This document shows, piece by piece, positions 36,504 to 43,443 of a DNA stretch of 46,600 nucleotides (within the stretch, counting starts at the first letter, position 1; the number at the start of each line of letters is the position of its first letter). Made by a program: the position numbers and the translations under genes. The stretch lies in the NCBI GenBank assembly GCA_030148485.1, contig JASBTJ010000069.1:1-46600 (forward strand), in the 5' to 3' direction. The stretch comes from Gammaproteobacteria bacterium (GTDB lineage: Bacteria > Pseudomonadota > Gammaproteobacteria > Chromatiales > Chromatiaceae). The notes beneath the pieces were generated by a model. That model saw only the letters and a list, made by a program, of their open reading frames with translations, ran no database searches and was not told where the DNA came from.

Positions 36504-37117
36504 TGCACGAACCCGTGGTCTACGTGGTCGACGACGACCAGATGGTGCGCGAATCCCTGGAGTGGCTGCTGCAGTCGGTGAAGCTGCCGGTGCGGCTGTA
36601 CGAGCAGGGCATGGCCTTCCTTGAGGACTACACCCCGGGCACGCCCGGCTGTGTGGTGCTGGACGTGCGTATGCCGGGCATCAACGGCATGGATTTGCAT
36701 CGCATGCTGCGCGAGCGGGATCCGGACATCCCGGTGATCATTGTCACTGGACATGCCGATGTGCCCATGGCGATCCGGGCGATGAAGAACAGCGCTTTCG
36801 ATTTCATCGAGAAGCCGTACAACGATCAACATATGCTGGAACGGGTTCAAGCCGCCATCAGTCACCACCGGGACGTGCAGTCGCAAAAGGAGGAATCGGT
36901 GCTGCTCAGCGAGCGCTTCGACGAGCTGACCCCGCGCGAGACCCAGGTCATGCAAGCCGTTCTGCGCGGTCACGCCAACAAGCGCATCGCTGCGGATCTG
37001 GGTATCAGCATCAAGACCGTCGAGCTGCATCGTACCCATGTGATGAGCAAGCTCGGTTTGCGGACCGCAACCGAGCTGGTGCGGTTGGCCATCAAGGCCG
37101 GGATCGAGACGCCCTGA
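36503..37117 (+). CDS. LuxR/FixJ-type response regulator (TtrR-like)
   Basis: Partner of the preceding kinase. The product has 204 residues. The receiver domain has Asp10/Asp11 and the phosphoacceptor Asp54 in VVLDVRMPG, with Lys104 in IEKPYND. The C-terminal HTH is of LuxR type (LTPRETQVMQAVLRGHANKRIAADLGISIKTVELHR, described here by its ends). FixJ-like overall. The gene overlaps the kinase by one base, so the pair is coupled. No obvious target operon within the window. Confidence 0.94.
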   Translation: MHEPVVYVVDDDQMVRESLEWLLQSVKLPVRLYEQGMAFLEDYTPGTPGCVVLDVRMPGINGMDLHRMLRERDPDIPVIIVTGHADVPMAIRAMKNSAFDFIEKPYNDQHMLERVQAAISHHRDVQSQKEESVLLSERFDELTPRETQVMQAVLRGHANKRIAADLGISIKTVELHRTHVMSKLGLRTATELVRLAIKAGIETP

Positions 37118-37160
37118 CCTGCCCGCGCGAACGAACACCGCTGCCCCGGAAGCGCCCCTG

Positions 37161-37293
37161 GTGAAGCTCTGAATAAGTCCATTGTGGATTTCTCAGCGCA
37201 CGCTGCGCTGCAAACGCGGTTTGCAGCTTGCTTCAAACTCAGGCACTTGCTGTGACCGATTTTGGCGGCACCTCTGAACTTTTCAGAGGTGCC
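37161..37293. repeat. Hairpin-chain repeat, copy D (133 bp)
   Basis: Same family as copies A-C. AAGTCCA/TGGATTT (one G-U), AGCGCA-cgc-TGCGCT and GCAAAC-gcg-GTTTGC are kept. A 17-bp segment (the ccctgtgccgcggaagc equivalent) is missing, which joins two half-stems into one perfect 12-bp stem: GGCACCTCTGAA-ctt-TTCAGAGGTGCC. A further perfect hairpin CTAGGG-cgca-CCCTAG (37294-37309) follows directly. Confidence 0.8.
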
Positions 37294-37309
37294 CTAGGGC
37301 GCACCCTAG

Positions 37310-37511
37310 AGTGGGCTGGTGAAAGCTCCAGTTATCCCCTATCGCGAGGCGGGGCATCATTCAGTGGCCGAAGACACCCGGGGCAACACCGGGGGACAGG
37401 CACAATGCACAAGCTTTGGTCCTGGGCGTTTGCCTGGGGTCATCAAAGAAATAACAATTACATCTCGTTCCCAACATTCAAGGGCCGTCCTCCGGGGGAT
37501 GCCCTTTTTTT
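37310..37511 (+). ncRNA. Candidate small RNA ending at an orphan terminator
   Basis: No convincing gene fills 37310-37579. The stretch ends in a strong terminator, yet the nearest upstream gene stops at 37117 and a repeat lies between. A weak promoter-like pair, TTGCCT and AACAAT or TAACAA around 37429-37458, could start a very short RNA; the true 5' end is unknown. An open frame from ATG 37405 (three Trp in its first 11 codons) runs through the terminator into the next gene out of frame and is not convincing as a leader peptide. Confidence 0.35.
37480..37511 (+). terminator. Strong intrinsic terminator without an assigned gene
   Basis: AAGGGC (37480-37485) and GCCCTT (37501-37506) form the stem base, with TCC/GGA pairing inside, followed by a run of seven T (37505-37511). 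It reads in the + direction, 69 bp before the GAPDH start. Confidence 0.8.
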
Positions 37512-37579
37512 CTGCCCGACATGCCGCTGTCACAAGGTTGCCATATGCTCCGCCGTGCATCGCACGTGGGAGATGAAGG

Positions 37580-38578
37580 ATGACCGTCAGAATCGGGATC
37601 AACGGCTTCGGTCGCATGGGCAGGCTGGGATTGCGCGCCGGCTGGACCCGCGAAGGGCTGAGGTTCGTTCGGGTCAATGAGATCAGCGGCGACGCGGCGG
37701 CAGCGGCACATCTGCTCAAGTTCGATTCGGTACACGGCCGCTTCGGCCCCGACTGTGACGCGGTGGAAGGGCGCTTGATCGTCGACGATCAGGCCTTGGT
37801 CTACAGCCGCCATACGGCCATCGCCGACACCGACTGGTCCGACTGCGACATCGTCATCGAGTCCACCGGCGAGTTCCGCGATCCCGATCAACTGGCGGCC
37901 TACTTCGATCAAGGCGTGAAAAAAGTGATTGTCGCGGCGCCGGTCGAGGGTGCCCTCAATCTGGTCTACGGCGTAAACCATCAGGAATACGATCCCGACC
38001 GGCACCACCTGCTCACCGCGGCGTCCTGCACCACCAACTGTCTGGCACCTGTGGTCAAGGTGATGCATCAGCGGGTCGGCATCGTGCACGGCACCATGAC
38101 CACCATCCATGACATCACCAACACCCAGACCCTTGTCGACAAGGGGCACAAGGACCTGAGGCGCGCACGCGCCTGCGGGCAGTCGTTGATCCCCACCACC
38201 ACCGGGTCGGCGAAGGCGATCACGCAGATCTTTCCGGAACTGACCGGCAAGCTGAACGGCCTGGCCGTGCGTGTGCCGTTACTGAATGCGTCGCTCACCG
38301 ATTTTGTGTTCGAGGCAGCCCGTCCGGTCTGTGCCGAACAGATCAACAGCTACCTGGCCGAATCTGCGGCAGGGGAATTGGCGGGCATCCTCGGTTATGA
38401 GGCGCGGCCGCTGGTGTCGGTGGACTACAAGGACGATCCCCGGTCGGCGGTGATCGATGCGCTGTCCACCCTGGTGGTGGACGACACCCAGGTCAAGATC
38501 CTGGCGTGGTACGACAACGAGTGGGGCTATGTGAACCGGATGATGGACATCGCTCAAATGGTGGCACGTCGCCTTTGA
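37580..38578 (+). CDS. Glyceraldehyde-3-phosphate dehydrogenase, ArsJ-associated type
   Basis: NAD-linked GAPDH of 332 residues. Nucleotide-binding N-terminus [19 protein letters not shown]; catalytic Cys150 in [16 protein letters not shown]-terminal [14 protein letters not shown]. The segment [21 protein letters not shown] is characteristic of the subfamily usually encoded beside arsJ, where it makes 1-arseno-3-phosphoglycerate for export. No arsJ, arsR or arsC is present here, so an ordinary glycolytic role cannot be excluded. The ATG at 37580 has GGGAG 7 nt upstream. Confidence 0.88.
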   Translation: MTVRIGINGFGRMGRLGLRAGWTREGLRFVRVNEISGDAAAAAHLLKFDSVHGRFGPDCDAVEGRLIVDDQALVYSRHTAIADTDWSDCDIVIESTGEFRDPDQLAAYFDQGVKKVIVAAPVEGALNLVYGVNHQEYDPDRHHLLTAASCTTNCLAPVVKVMHQRVGIVHGTMTTIHDITNTQTLVDKGHKDLRRARACGQSLIPTTTGSAKAITQIFPELTGKLNGLAVRVPLLNASLTDFVFEAARPVCAEQINSYLAESAAGELAGILGYEARPLVSVDYKDDPRSAVIDALSTLVVDDTQVKILAWYDNEWGYVNRMMDIAQMVARRL

Positions 38579-38598
38579 AGGTCGGCCTCGGCGTGTAT

Positions 38599-38612
38599 CA
38601 TGAGTTCTCATG
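38599..38612. promoter_or_regulatory. Perfect palindrome over the folA start, with overlapping promoter
   Basis: CATGAG-tt-CTCATG (38599-38612) covers the folA start codon at 38610, and CATGAG repeats directly at 38613-38618. A promoter-like pair, TTTGAA (38574-38579), 16 bp, TATCAT (38596-38601), overlaps it; transcription would begin near 38608, giving an almost leaderless folA mRNA if the ATG at 38610 is used. Confidence 0.45.
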
Positions 38613-39116
38613 CATGAGATGAAAACGCCACAGATCGCCATCGTCGCTGCCATGGCTCGCAACCGGGTCATCGGCATCGACAACAAGCTGCCTTGGCGGT
38701 TGCCCGCCGACCTGAAGCATTTCAAGGCCATCACCATGAACAAACCCATGGTGATGGGACGCAAGACCTGGGAGTCGCTACCCGGACTGTTGCCGGGACG
38801 CCCTCATATCGTGGTGACCCGAGACCCCAACTACCGCGCCGATGGCGCGCAGGTGGCGCATTCCCTCGAGCAGGCCATCGCGTTGGCAGCGCACCAGGGT
38901 GATCCGGTCATGCTGATCGGCGGCGCAAACCTGTACGCCCAGGCCTTGCCGCTGGCACACCTGTTGTATCTGACCGAGGTGGATGCCGAACCGCCCGGCG
39001 ATGCCTACTTTCCGCCTTTCCCTGCTACCGATTGGGCGTTGGAAGACAGCGAGACCCGGCCCGCCGACGCGCAAAATCCGCATGCCCTGCGGTTTCTTAC
39101 CTACCGGCGTCATTGA
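38610..39116 (+). CDS. folA: Dihydrofolate reductase
   Basis: Regenerates tetrahydrofolate after thymidylate synthesis. The product has 168 residues. Catalytic Asp34 is in LPWRLPADLKHFK, the NADPH site is VMGRKTWESL, and IGGANLYAQAL is the conserved C-terminal motif. It starts at ATG 38610, or at ATG 38619 (MKTPQIAIVAAMA), which matches the usual N-terminus better. It lies 31 bp after the GAPDH gene. Confidence 0.96.
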   Translation: MHEMKTPQIAIVAAMARNRVIGIDNKLPWRLPADLKHFKAITMNKPMVMGRKTWESLPGLLPGRPHIVVTRDPNYRADGAQVAHSLEQAIALAAHQGDPVMLIGGANLYAQALPLAHLLYLTEVDAEPPGDAYFPPFPATDWALEDSETRPADAQNPHALRFLTYRRH

Positions 39117-39150
39117 TCCAGCGGTGTCCGCCCCCGAGGGCAAAAACCGC

Positions 39151-39178
39151 TTGCGCGGGGGGGCGTGCGGCGTATAGT
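39151..39178 (+). promoter_or_regulatory. Sigma70 promoter of the GNAT-C39 / ATP-grasp operon
   Basis: TTGCGC (39151-39156), 16-bp spacer, TATAGT (39173-39178), in the gap between folA and the GNAT-C39 gene. Predicted leader of about 50 nt. Confidence 0.6.
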
Positions 39179-39234
39179 CGCGCCCGCGATCCGGCCGGCG
39201 CCCAGAATGGGCGGCAGGTCTGACAGGATCGCTT

Positions 39235-40374
39235 ATGCTTGGGGTCTCTACCCCGGGGACACTGATGATCCGTTCGGCCCGACACCAGGACCTCGACGCC
39301 CTGGTCGCCATTGAGAACGCCGCGTTCGCCATCGACCGCATCACGCGGCGCAGTTTTCGGTACCTGTTGACCCGTGCCAACGCGCAGACCCGCGTCTGGG
39401 AGGCGGAAGAAGGCAGTCTGCTCGGCTATGTGATGGTGCTGTTCCAAACCGGCACCTCGCTGGCGCGGATGTATTCCCTGGCCGTCCATCCGCAGGCGCG
39501 CGGTCGTGGTCTTGGACGCGAACTGAGCCTGGCGGCGGAACAACTTGCACTGGACGAGGGCTGCATCAGCCTGCGCCTGGAGGTGCGGCGTGACAACGGT
39601 TCGGCGATCGCTTTGTATGAGTCGCTCGGCTATCACGTGTTCGGGACCAAGAAGGACTATTACGAAGACCATATGGAGGCGTTGCGCTTCGAGAAGCGAC
39701 TGGTCCCGCAGCTCAACACCTCCCTGGCCAAGGTGCCGTACTATCGCCAGACGCTGGAATTCACCTGCGGCCCGGCATCGCTGATGATGGCGATGAAGGC
39801 GTTGGACCCGGCGATGGATCTGTCCCGTCATCTGGAACTGCGCCTGTGGCGGGAGTCCACCACCATCTTCATGACCTCGGGTCACGGTGGCTGTGGCCCT
39901 TACGGCATGGCGCTGGCTGTGTATCACATGGGTTTCGACGTCGAGCTGTTCGTCAGCGAACACGCGGTGATGTTCAGCGATTCGGTGCGTAGCCAAGACA
40001 AAAAGGAAGTCATGCGCCTGGTCCAGGAGGACTTCATGGCGGAACTTGCCAGTCTGCCGGTGACCATCCATCAACGTCCGTTGGGGGTTGCCAACATGGA
40101 GGCCGCGTTTCGTGATGGCGGCATCCCGGTGGTGCTGATCAGCTCATATCGCATCTATCGGGAGAAATTTCCGCATTGGGTGGTGGTGACCGGTTTCGAC
40201 GATCAATACATTTATGTGCACGATCCCTTTGTGGACTACGACAAGGGCAAGGTCGCGCTCGATTCCATCAACATGCCGATACCGAGGAAGGACTTCGAAC
40301 ACATGGCACGTTACGGCAAAGCCGCGCAGAAGGCGGCACTGATCATTCGCGCACGCCCACGAGGTCAGAGCTGA
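39235..40374 (+). CDS. GNAT acetyltransferase fused to a C39-type peptidase domain
   Basis: A 379-residue cytoplasmic fusion without a signal peptide. Residues ~12-160 are a GNAT acetyltransferase (SVHPQARGRGLGRELSLAAE is the acetyl-CoA loop, split; LEVRRDNGSAIALYESLGY follows). Residues ~165-379 are a C39-type cysteine peptidase domain: Cys178 in EFTCGPASLMMAM, His314 in FPHWVVVTGF and Asp330 in YVHDPF, a complete Cys-His-Asp set. ATG 39235 has AGGA 7 nt upstream; ATG 39265 (MIRSARHQDLDAL) is the alternative. Its stop overlaps the start of the RimK-like gene (TGATG). It may trim and acetylate the peptide tag made by that ligase; that is inference. Confidence 0.85.
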   Translation: MLGVSTPGTLMIRSARHQDLDALVAIENAAFAIDRITRRSFRYLLTRANAQTRVWEAEEGSLLGYVMVLFQTGTSLARMYSLAVHPQARGRGLGRELSLAAEQLALDEGCISLRLEVRRDNGSAIALYESLGYHVFGTKKDYYEDHMEALRFEKRLVPQLNTSLAKVPYYRQTLEFTCGPASLMMAMKALDPAMDLSRHLELRLWRESTTIFMTSGHGGCGPYGMALAVYHMGFDVELFVSEHAVMFSDSVRSQDKKEVMRLVQEDFMAELASLPVTIHQRPLGVANMEAAFRDGGIPVVLISSYRIYREKFPHWVVVTGFDDQYIYVHDPFVDYDKGKVALDSINMPIPRKDFEHMARYGKAAQKAALIIRARPRGQS

Positions 40375-41846
40375 TGTCCACGCACCTGATCCTGGTGGAG
40401 AATCTCAAGGATTGGCGTAGCCAGTACCCGGATGTGCCGGTGGTGAGCGCGCGGGATTACTTGATGGACCCTGAGTCGTACAAGACCCGGGCCACCCGGG
40501 TGGTCAATCTGTGTCGCGGCTACGGCTATTTGTCCACCGGCTACTATTGTTCGTTGCTCGCCGAGGCGCGCCGCCATCGGGTTATCCCGTCGGTGCACAC
40601 GCTCACCGACCTGAGCAGCAAGGCCATCTACAGCCTCAATGTCGACGACCTGGACGAGCTGCTGCAGAAGGCCCTGGTGCGACGAGCCAAGGACAGTGAC
40701 GACAAGCGCTTCGACACCCTGGTGTGTTTCGGCCGCAGCGAGGATCCGGAGCTGCGCGACATCGGTCGTCAGTTGTTCGAGTTGTTTCCGGCGCCGTTGC
40801 TGAAGGTGGAGTTCCGCCGCCGCGAGCGTTGGCAGTTGGCCAGTCTGAAGCCGGTCCATGTAGGGCAGTTGAAGGGCGAGCAACACGGCTTCTTTGCCGA
40901 CGCCCTGTCCGGCTATCTGTCGAAACGCTGGCGCAGCGCGCGGTCGCGTTCGGTATCGCGTTATGACATCGCCATCCTGTACAACCCGGACGAAAAACTG
41001 CCCCCGTCCAACGAGGCGGCGCTGCGTCGTTTCATCGAAGCCGGCCGCAAGCTGGGCGCCGACGTGGAGCTGATCACCAGGAAGGACTACAACCGCCTCG
41101 CCGAATACGACGCCTTGTTTATCCGCGAGACCACCAACATCGACCACCACACCTACAGCTTCGCCAAGAAAGCCGAGGCCGAAGGCATGGCGGTGATCGA
41201 TGATCCGGAATCCATCGTCAAGTGCACCAACAAGGTGTACCTGACCGAATTGCTCACCAACCACAAGGTGCCGGTGCCGCGCAGCCTGATCCTGCGCAAG
41301 GGCGAGCCGGTGGATCTGGCGAAAGCGGTGGGCTTCCCGGCGGTGCTGAAGATTCCGGACGGTTCCTTCAGTCGCGGGGTATTCAAGGCAAAGGATGCCG
41401 GTGAGGCAAACGAGATCACGGCGGGGTTGTTCAAGGAGTCCGACCTGATCCTGGCACAGGAATATCTGTACACGGACTTCGACTGGCGCATCGGTGTACT
41501 GGATGGCGAACCGTTGTTTGCCTGCCAATACTTCATGTCGCCGGCCCACTGGCAGATCGTCCACCACAAGGACGGCGACGAGTTCGATGAGGGTGGCTTC
41601 ACCACCCTGCCGATTCCGGACGTACCCAAGCCGGTGCTGAACGCCGCGCTGAGTGCGGCGCGCCTGATCGGCAAGGGCTTCTACGGGGTCGATCTGAAAT
41701 CACGCGACGACAAGGTGGTTGTCATCGAAGTGAACGACAACCCCAACGTGGAAGAAGGCGTCGAGGACGGCGTGTTGGGCGGTGCCCTGTACGAAAAGAT
41801 CATGCAATCGCTGGTGCGACGTGTAGAGGATAGAAGACGTGGCTGA
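40374..41846 (+). CDS. RimK-family ATP-grasp ligase with its own N-terminal domain
   Basis: A 490-residue amidoligase. The N-terminal ~230 residues (HLILVENLKDWRSQYPDVPV; NLCRGYGYLSTGYYCSLLAE) form the 'RimK-like ATP-grasp N-terminal' domain, not found in RimK itself. The ATP-grasp core spans about 290-485 (VVLKIPDGSFSRGVFK-type loop; VIEVNDNPNVEEGVEDG with the metal-binding Glu and Asn). RimK adds glutamates to ribosomal protein S6; here neither the substrate nor the amino acid added is known. One-base overlaps with both neighbouring frames (GNAT-C39 upstream; RMD1 by 8 bp downstream) argue for coordinated production. Confidence 0.88.
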   Translation: MSTHLILVENLKDWRSQYPDVPVVSARDYLMDPESYKTRATRVVNLCRGYGYLSTGYYCSLLAEARRHRVIPSVHTLTDLSSKAIYSLNVDDLDELLQKALVRRAKDSDDKRFDTLVCFGRSEDPELRDIGRQLFELFPAPLLKVEFRRRERWQLASLKPVHVGQLKGEQHGFFADALSGYLSKRWRSARSRSVSRYDIAILYNPDEKLPPSNEAALRRFIEAGRKLGADVELITRKDYNRLAEYDALFIRETTNIDHHTYSFAKKAEAEGMAVIDDPESIVKCTNKVYLTELLTNHKVPVPRSLILRKGEPVDLAKAVGFPAVLKIPDGSFSRGVFKAKDAGEANEITAGLFKESDLILAQEYLYTDFDWRIGVLDGEPLFACQYFMSPAHWQIVHHKDGDEFDEGGFTTLPIPDVPKPVLNAALSAARLIGKGFYGVDLKSRDDKVVVIEVNDNPNVEEGVEDGVLGGALYEKIMQSLVRRVEDRRRG

Positions 41847-42663
41847 ACCGATGACCGAATTCGCTTCCGACAACCTGCTGCTCGGAGAAACAGAAACCAC
41901 GGCGCGCGCGCTGTTCGTCGGACAACGCCTGGATTTGAAGGTGTTCGAACATACCGAACCGCTGGGCGATGCGCCGCTGACCATTCGCGCCGGTACCGCG
42001 GGCGTAGCCGTCCTGTTCCGCTATGGGGCGGTGGTGTTTTTCGGTATGCCGCCGGCCGAGCAGGTGGCCTTTCTCGCCGACATCAAGCGCTTGGTGCGGG
42101 ACCCGTTCGACACGCCTGAGGTCGATGAGGTGGGTGTGCAACTGACAGCCGACCAACCTGAAGGGCTGTCACAGAACCGTGTGCGCTTGCAGGCCTTCGA
42201 TCTGGAGCGCCTGCAATTGCTCGCCGACGTGTTGGCCAAGAGCGTGGTGTTGTCCTATTACGAATCGCGGGTTGCGGCGCAGTTCGACCATATCGAACCG
42301 CTGGCGCAACGCCTCAAGCAAGGGCGTGGCGTCCGTAACAGCGCCAAGGCGCTGTTGATCCACATCGGCGACATCCTGGGTATGGAGGCCAAGATGGTGG
42401 GGCGGGTCGAGGTGACCGAAAAGCCCGAGCTGCTTTGGGATCATCCCGAACACGAACGGTTGTACCAGCGCTTGGAGGACGAGTATGAATTGTCCGAACG
42501 CCATGCCGCGCTGGAGCGTAAGCTGACCCTGCTGACGCGTACCACGGAGACGGTGCTGTCCATATTGCAGGACAAGCGCACCTTGCGGGTGGAGTGGTAC
42601 ATCACCATTCTGATCGTGTTTGAGATCGTGCTCTATCTGGGAGAGAAACACCTGTGGTGGTAA
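41839..42663 (+). CDS. RMD1 family (DUF155) tail-anchored protein
   Basis: A 274-residue protein. The DUF155 core runs from about residue 30 to 235 (AVLFRYGAVVFFGMP; FDLERLQLLADVLAKSVVLSYYESRVA; RLYQRLEDEYELSERHAAL) and a single span closes it (YITILIVFEIVLYLGEK). Eukaryotic members sit in the mitochondrial inner membrane; the bacterial role is undefined. Start GTG 41839 has GAGGA 7-8 nt upstream and overlaps the end of the ATP-grasp gene; ATG 41851 is the alternative. Linkage to the ATP-grasp/GNAT-C39 genes suggests a shared process at the membrane. Confidence 0.85.
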   Translation: MAEPMTEFASDNLLLGETETTARALFVGQRLDLKVFEHTEPLGDAPLTIRAGTAGVAVLFRYGAVVFFGMPPAEQVAFLADIKRLVRDPFDTPEVDEVGVQLTADQPEGLSQNRVRLQAFDLERLQLLADVLAKSVVLSYYESRVAAQFDHIEPLAQRLKQGRGVRNSAKALLIHIGDILGMEAKMVGRVEVTEKPELLWDHPEHERLYQRLEDEYELSERHAALERKLTLLTRTTETVLSILQDKRTLRVEWYITILIVFEIVLYLGEKHLWW

Positions 42664-42678
42664 GCGGGGCCACGTGGC

Positions 42679-42715
42679 GCCGTGCGGCTGAGCAGCTCGG
42701 GTAGCGGCGCACGGC
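42679..42715. terminator. Hairpin between convergent genes
   Basis: GCCGTGCG (42679-42686) and CGCACGGC (42708-42715), a perfect 8-bp stem, lies between the RMD1 stop and the convergent DUF2238 stop. No T-run on either side, so at best a weak or factor-assisted bidirectional terminator. Confidence 0.4.
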
Positions 42716-42723
42716 GTGCTGGG

Positions 42724-43293
42724 TCAGCCGACGCCTTGCAGCGAGCGCAATTGACGATCATGCAAGCGCGCGCAGCACATCAGCGCCGCGAGAGCGCCCA
42801 ACAAGGCCCAGCCCATGTCCGATTGGGTGTCCCAGACATAGCTCTGGGTGCCCAGAAAAGCCTCGGCCGCCTGTCCGGAAAACAGCGCCACCCACCATTC
42901 GATCAATTCATAGAACGCGCTTAAGGCGAGGCAAAAGCTGATGATGAAGGTGTTCCGCCAGGCCGCGCCCTGGACCACCTGCTTGCGGATCAGGATTTCG
43001 CGGGCGATGAGTGCCGGCACGAATCCCTGCATGAAATGCCCCAGCTTGTCGTAGTTGTTGCGTTGCCAGCCGAACCATTCCCCCAGGCTGTCGAACAGCG
43101 GCACCTGGGCATAGGTGTAATGCCCACCCACCATCAATACGATGGCATGAAGCAGGATCAGGAGGTACAGCAGCGGCGTGAGGGGAAAGCGTTGATAGGT
43201 GGCGGCCAATAGTAGGGCGCCGAGCGCCGCCGGCAGGACCTCGAGCAGCCAGGTCAGCCGGTCTGTCGGGGCAACGGCGGACCAGACGAACAC
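42724..43293 (-). CDS. DUF2238 (YjdF-like) integral membrane protein
   Basis: A 189-residue protein with about five to six spans. Family blocks WFGWQRNNYDKLGHFMQGFVPAL, FYELIEWWVALFSG and DTQSDMGWALLGALAAL match DUF2238. No known activity. The GTG at 43293 falls inside the first membrane span: the frame stays open upstream through VIKIIWVTLFTLV and DRHRRPA, but I find no ATG, GTG or TTG there. The real start is either a non-standard codon (ATC/ATT near 43310-43320) or this GTG. Confidence 0.8.
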   Translation of the reverse strand: MFVWSAVAPTDRLTWLLEVLPAALGALLLAATYQRFPLTPLLYLLILLHAIVLMVGGHYTYAQVPLFDSLGEWFGWQRNNYDKLGHFMQGFVPALIAREILIRKQVVQGAAWRNTFIISFCLALSAFYELIEWWVALFSGQAAEAFLGTQSYVWDTQSDMGWALLGALAALMCCARLHDRQLRSLQGVG

Positions 43294-43425
43294 CAGGGTG
43301 AACAGGGTTACCCAAATGATTTTGATGACGGCGGGCCTGCGGTGACGATCCGGGTGAGCGGGCCTGAAAGTCGATCGTAGTCGGCCCGTTGAGGGCGATG
43401 CAAATAGGCCTGCACCGAGTCGCCA

Positions 43426-43443
43426 ACACCCGGTCGCGGGTGT
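43426..43443. terminator. Hairpin at the end of the EEP hydrolase gene
   Basis: ACACCCG-gtcg-CGGGTGT (43426-43443), a perfect 7-bp stem directly after the stop codon of the minus-strand gene. No T-run follows. Confidence 0.4.

Noticed and set aside
37228..37680. 150-codon frame spanning repeat D, the terminator and the GAPDH start
   Set aside because: It runs through a perfect 12-bp stem repeat and a T-run terminator and overlaps GAPDH by 100 bp out of frame.
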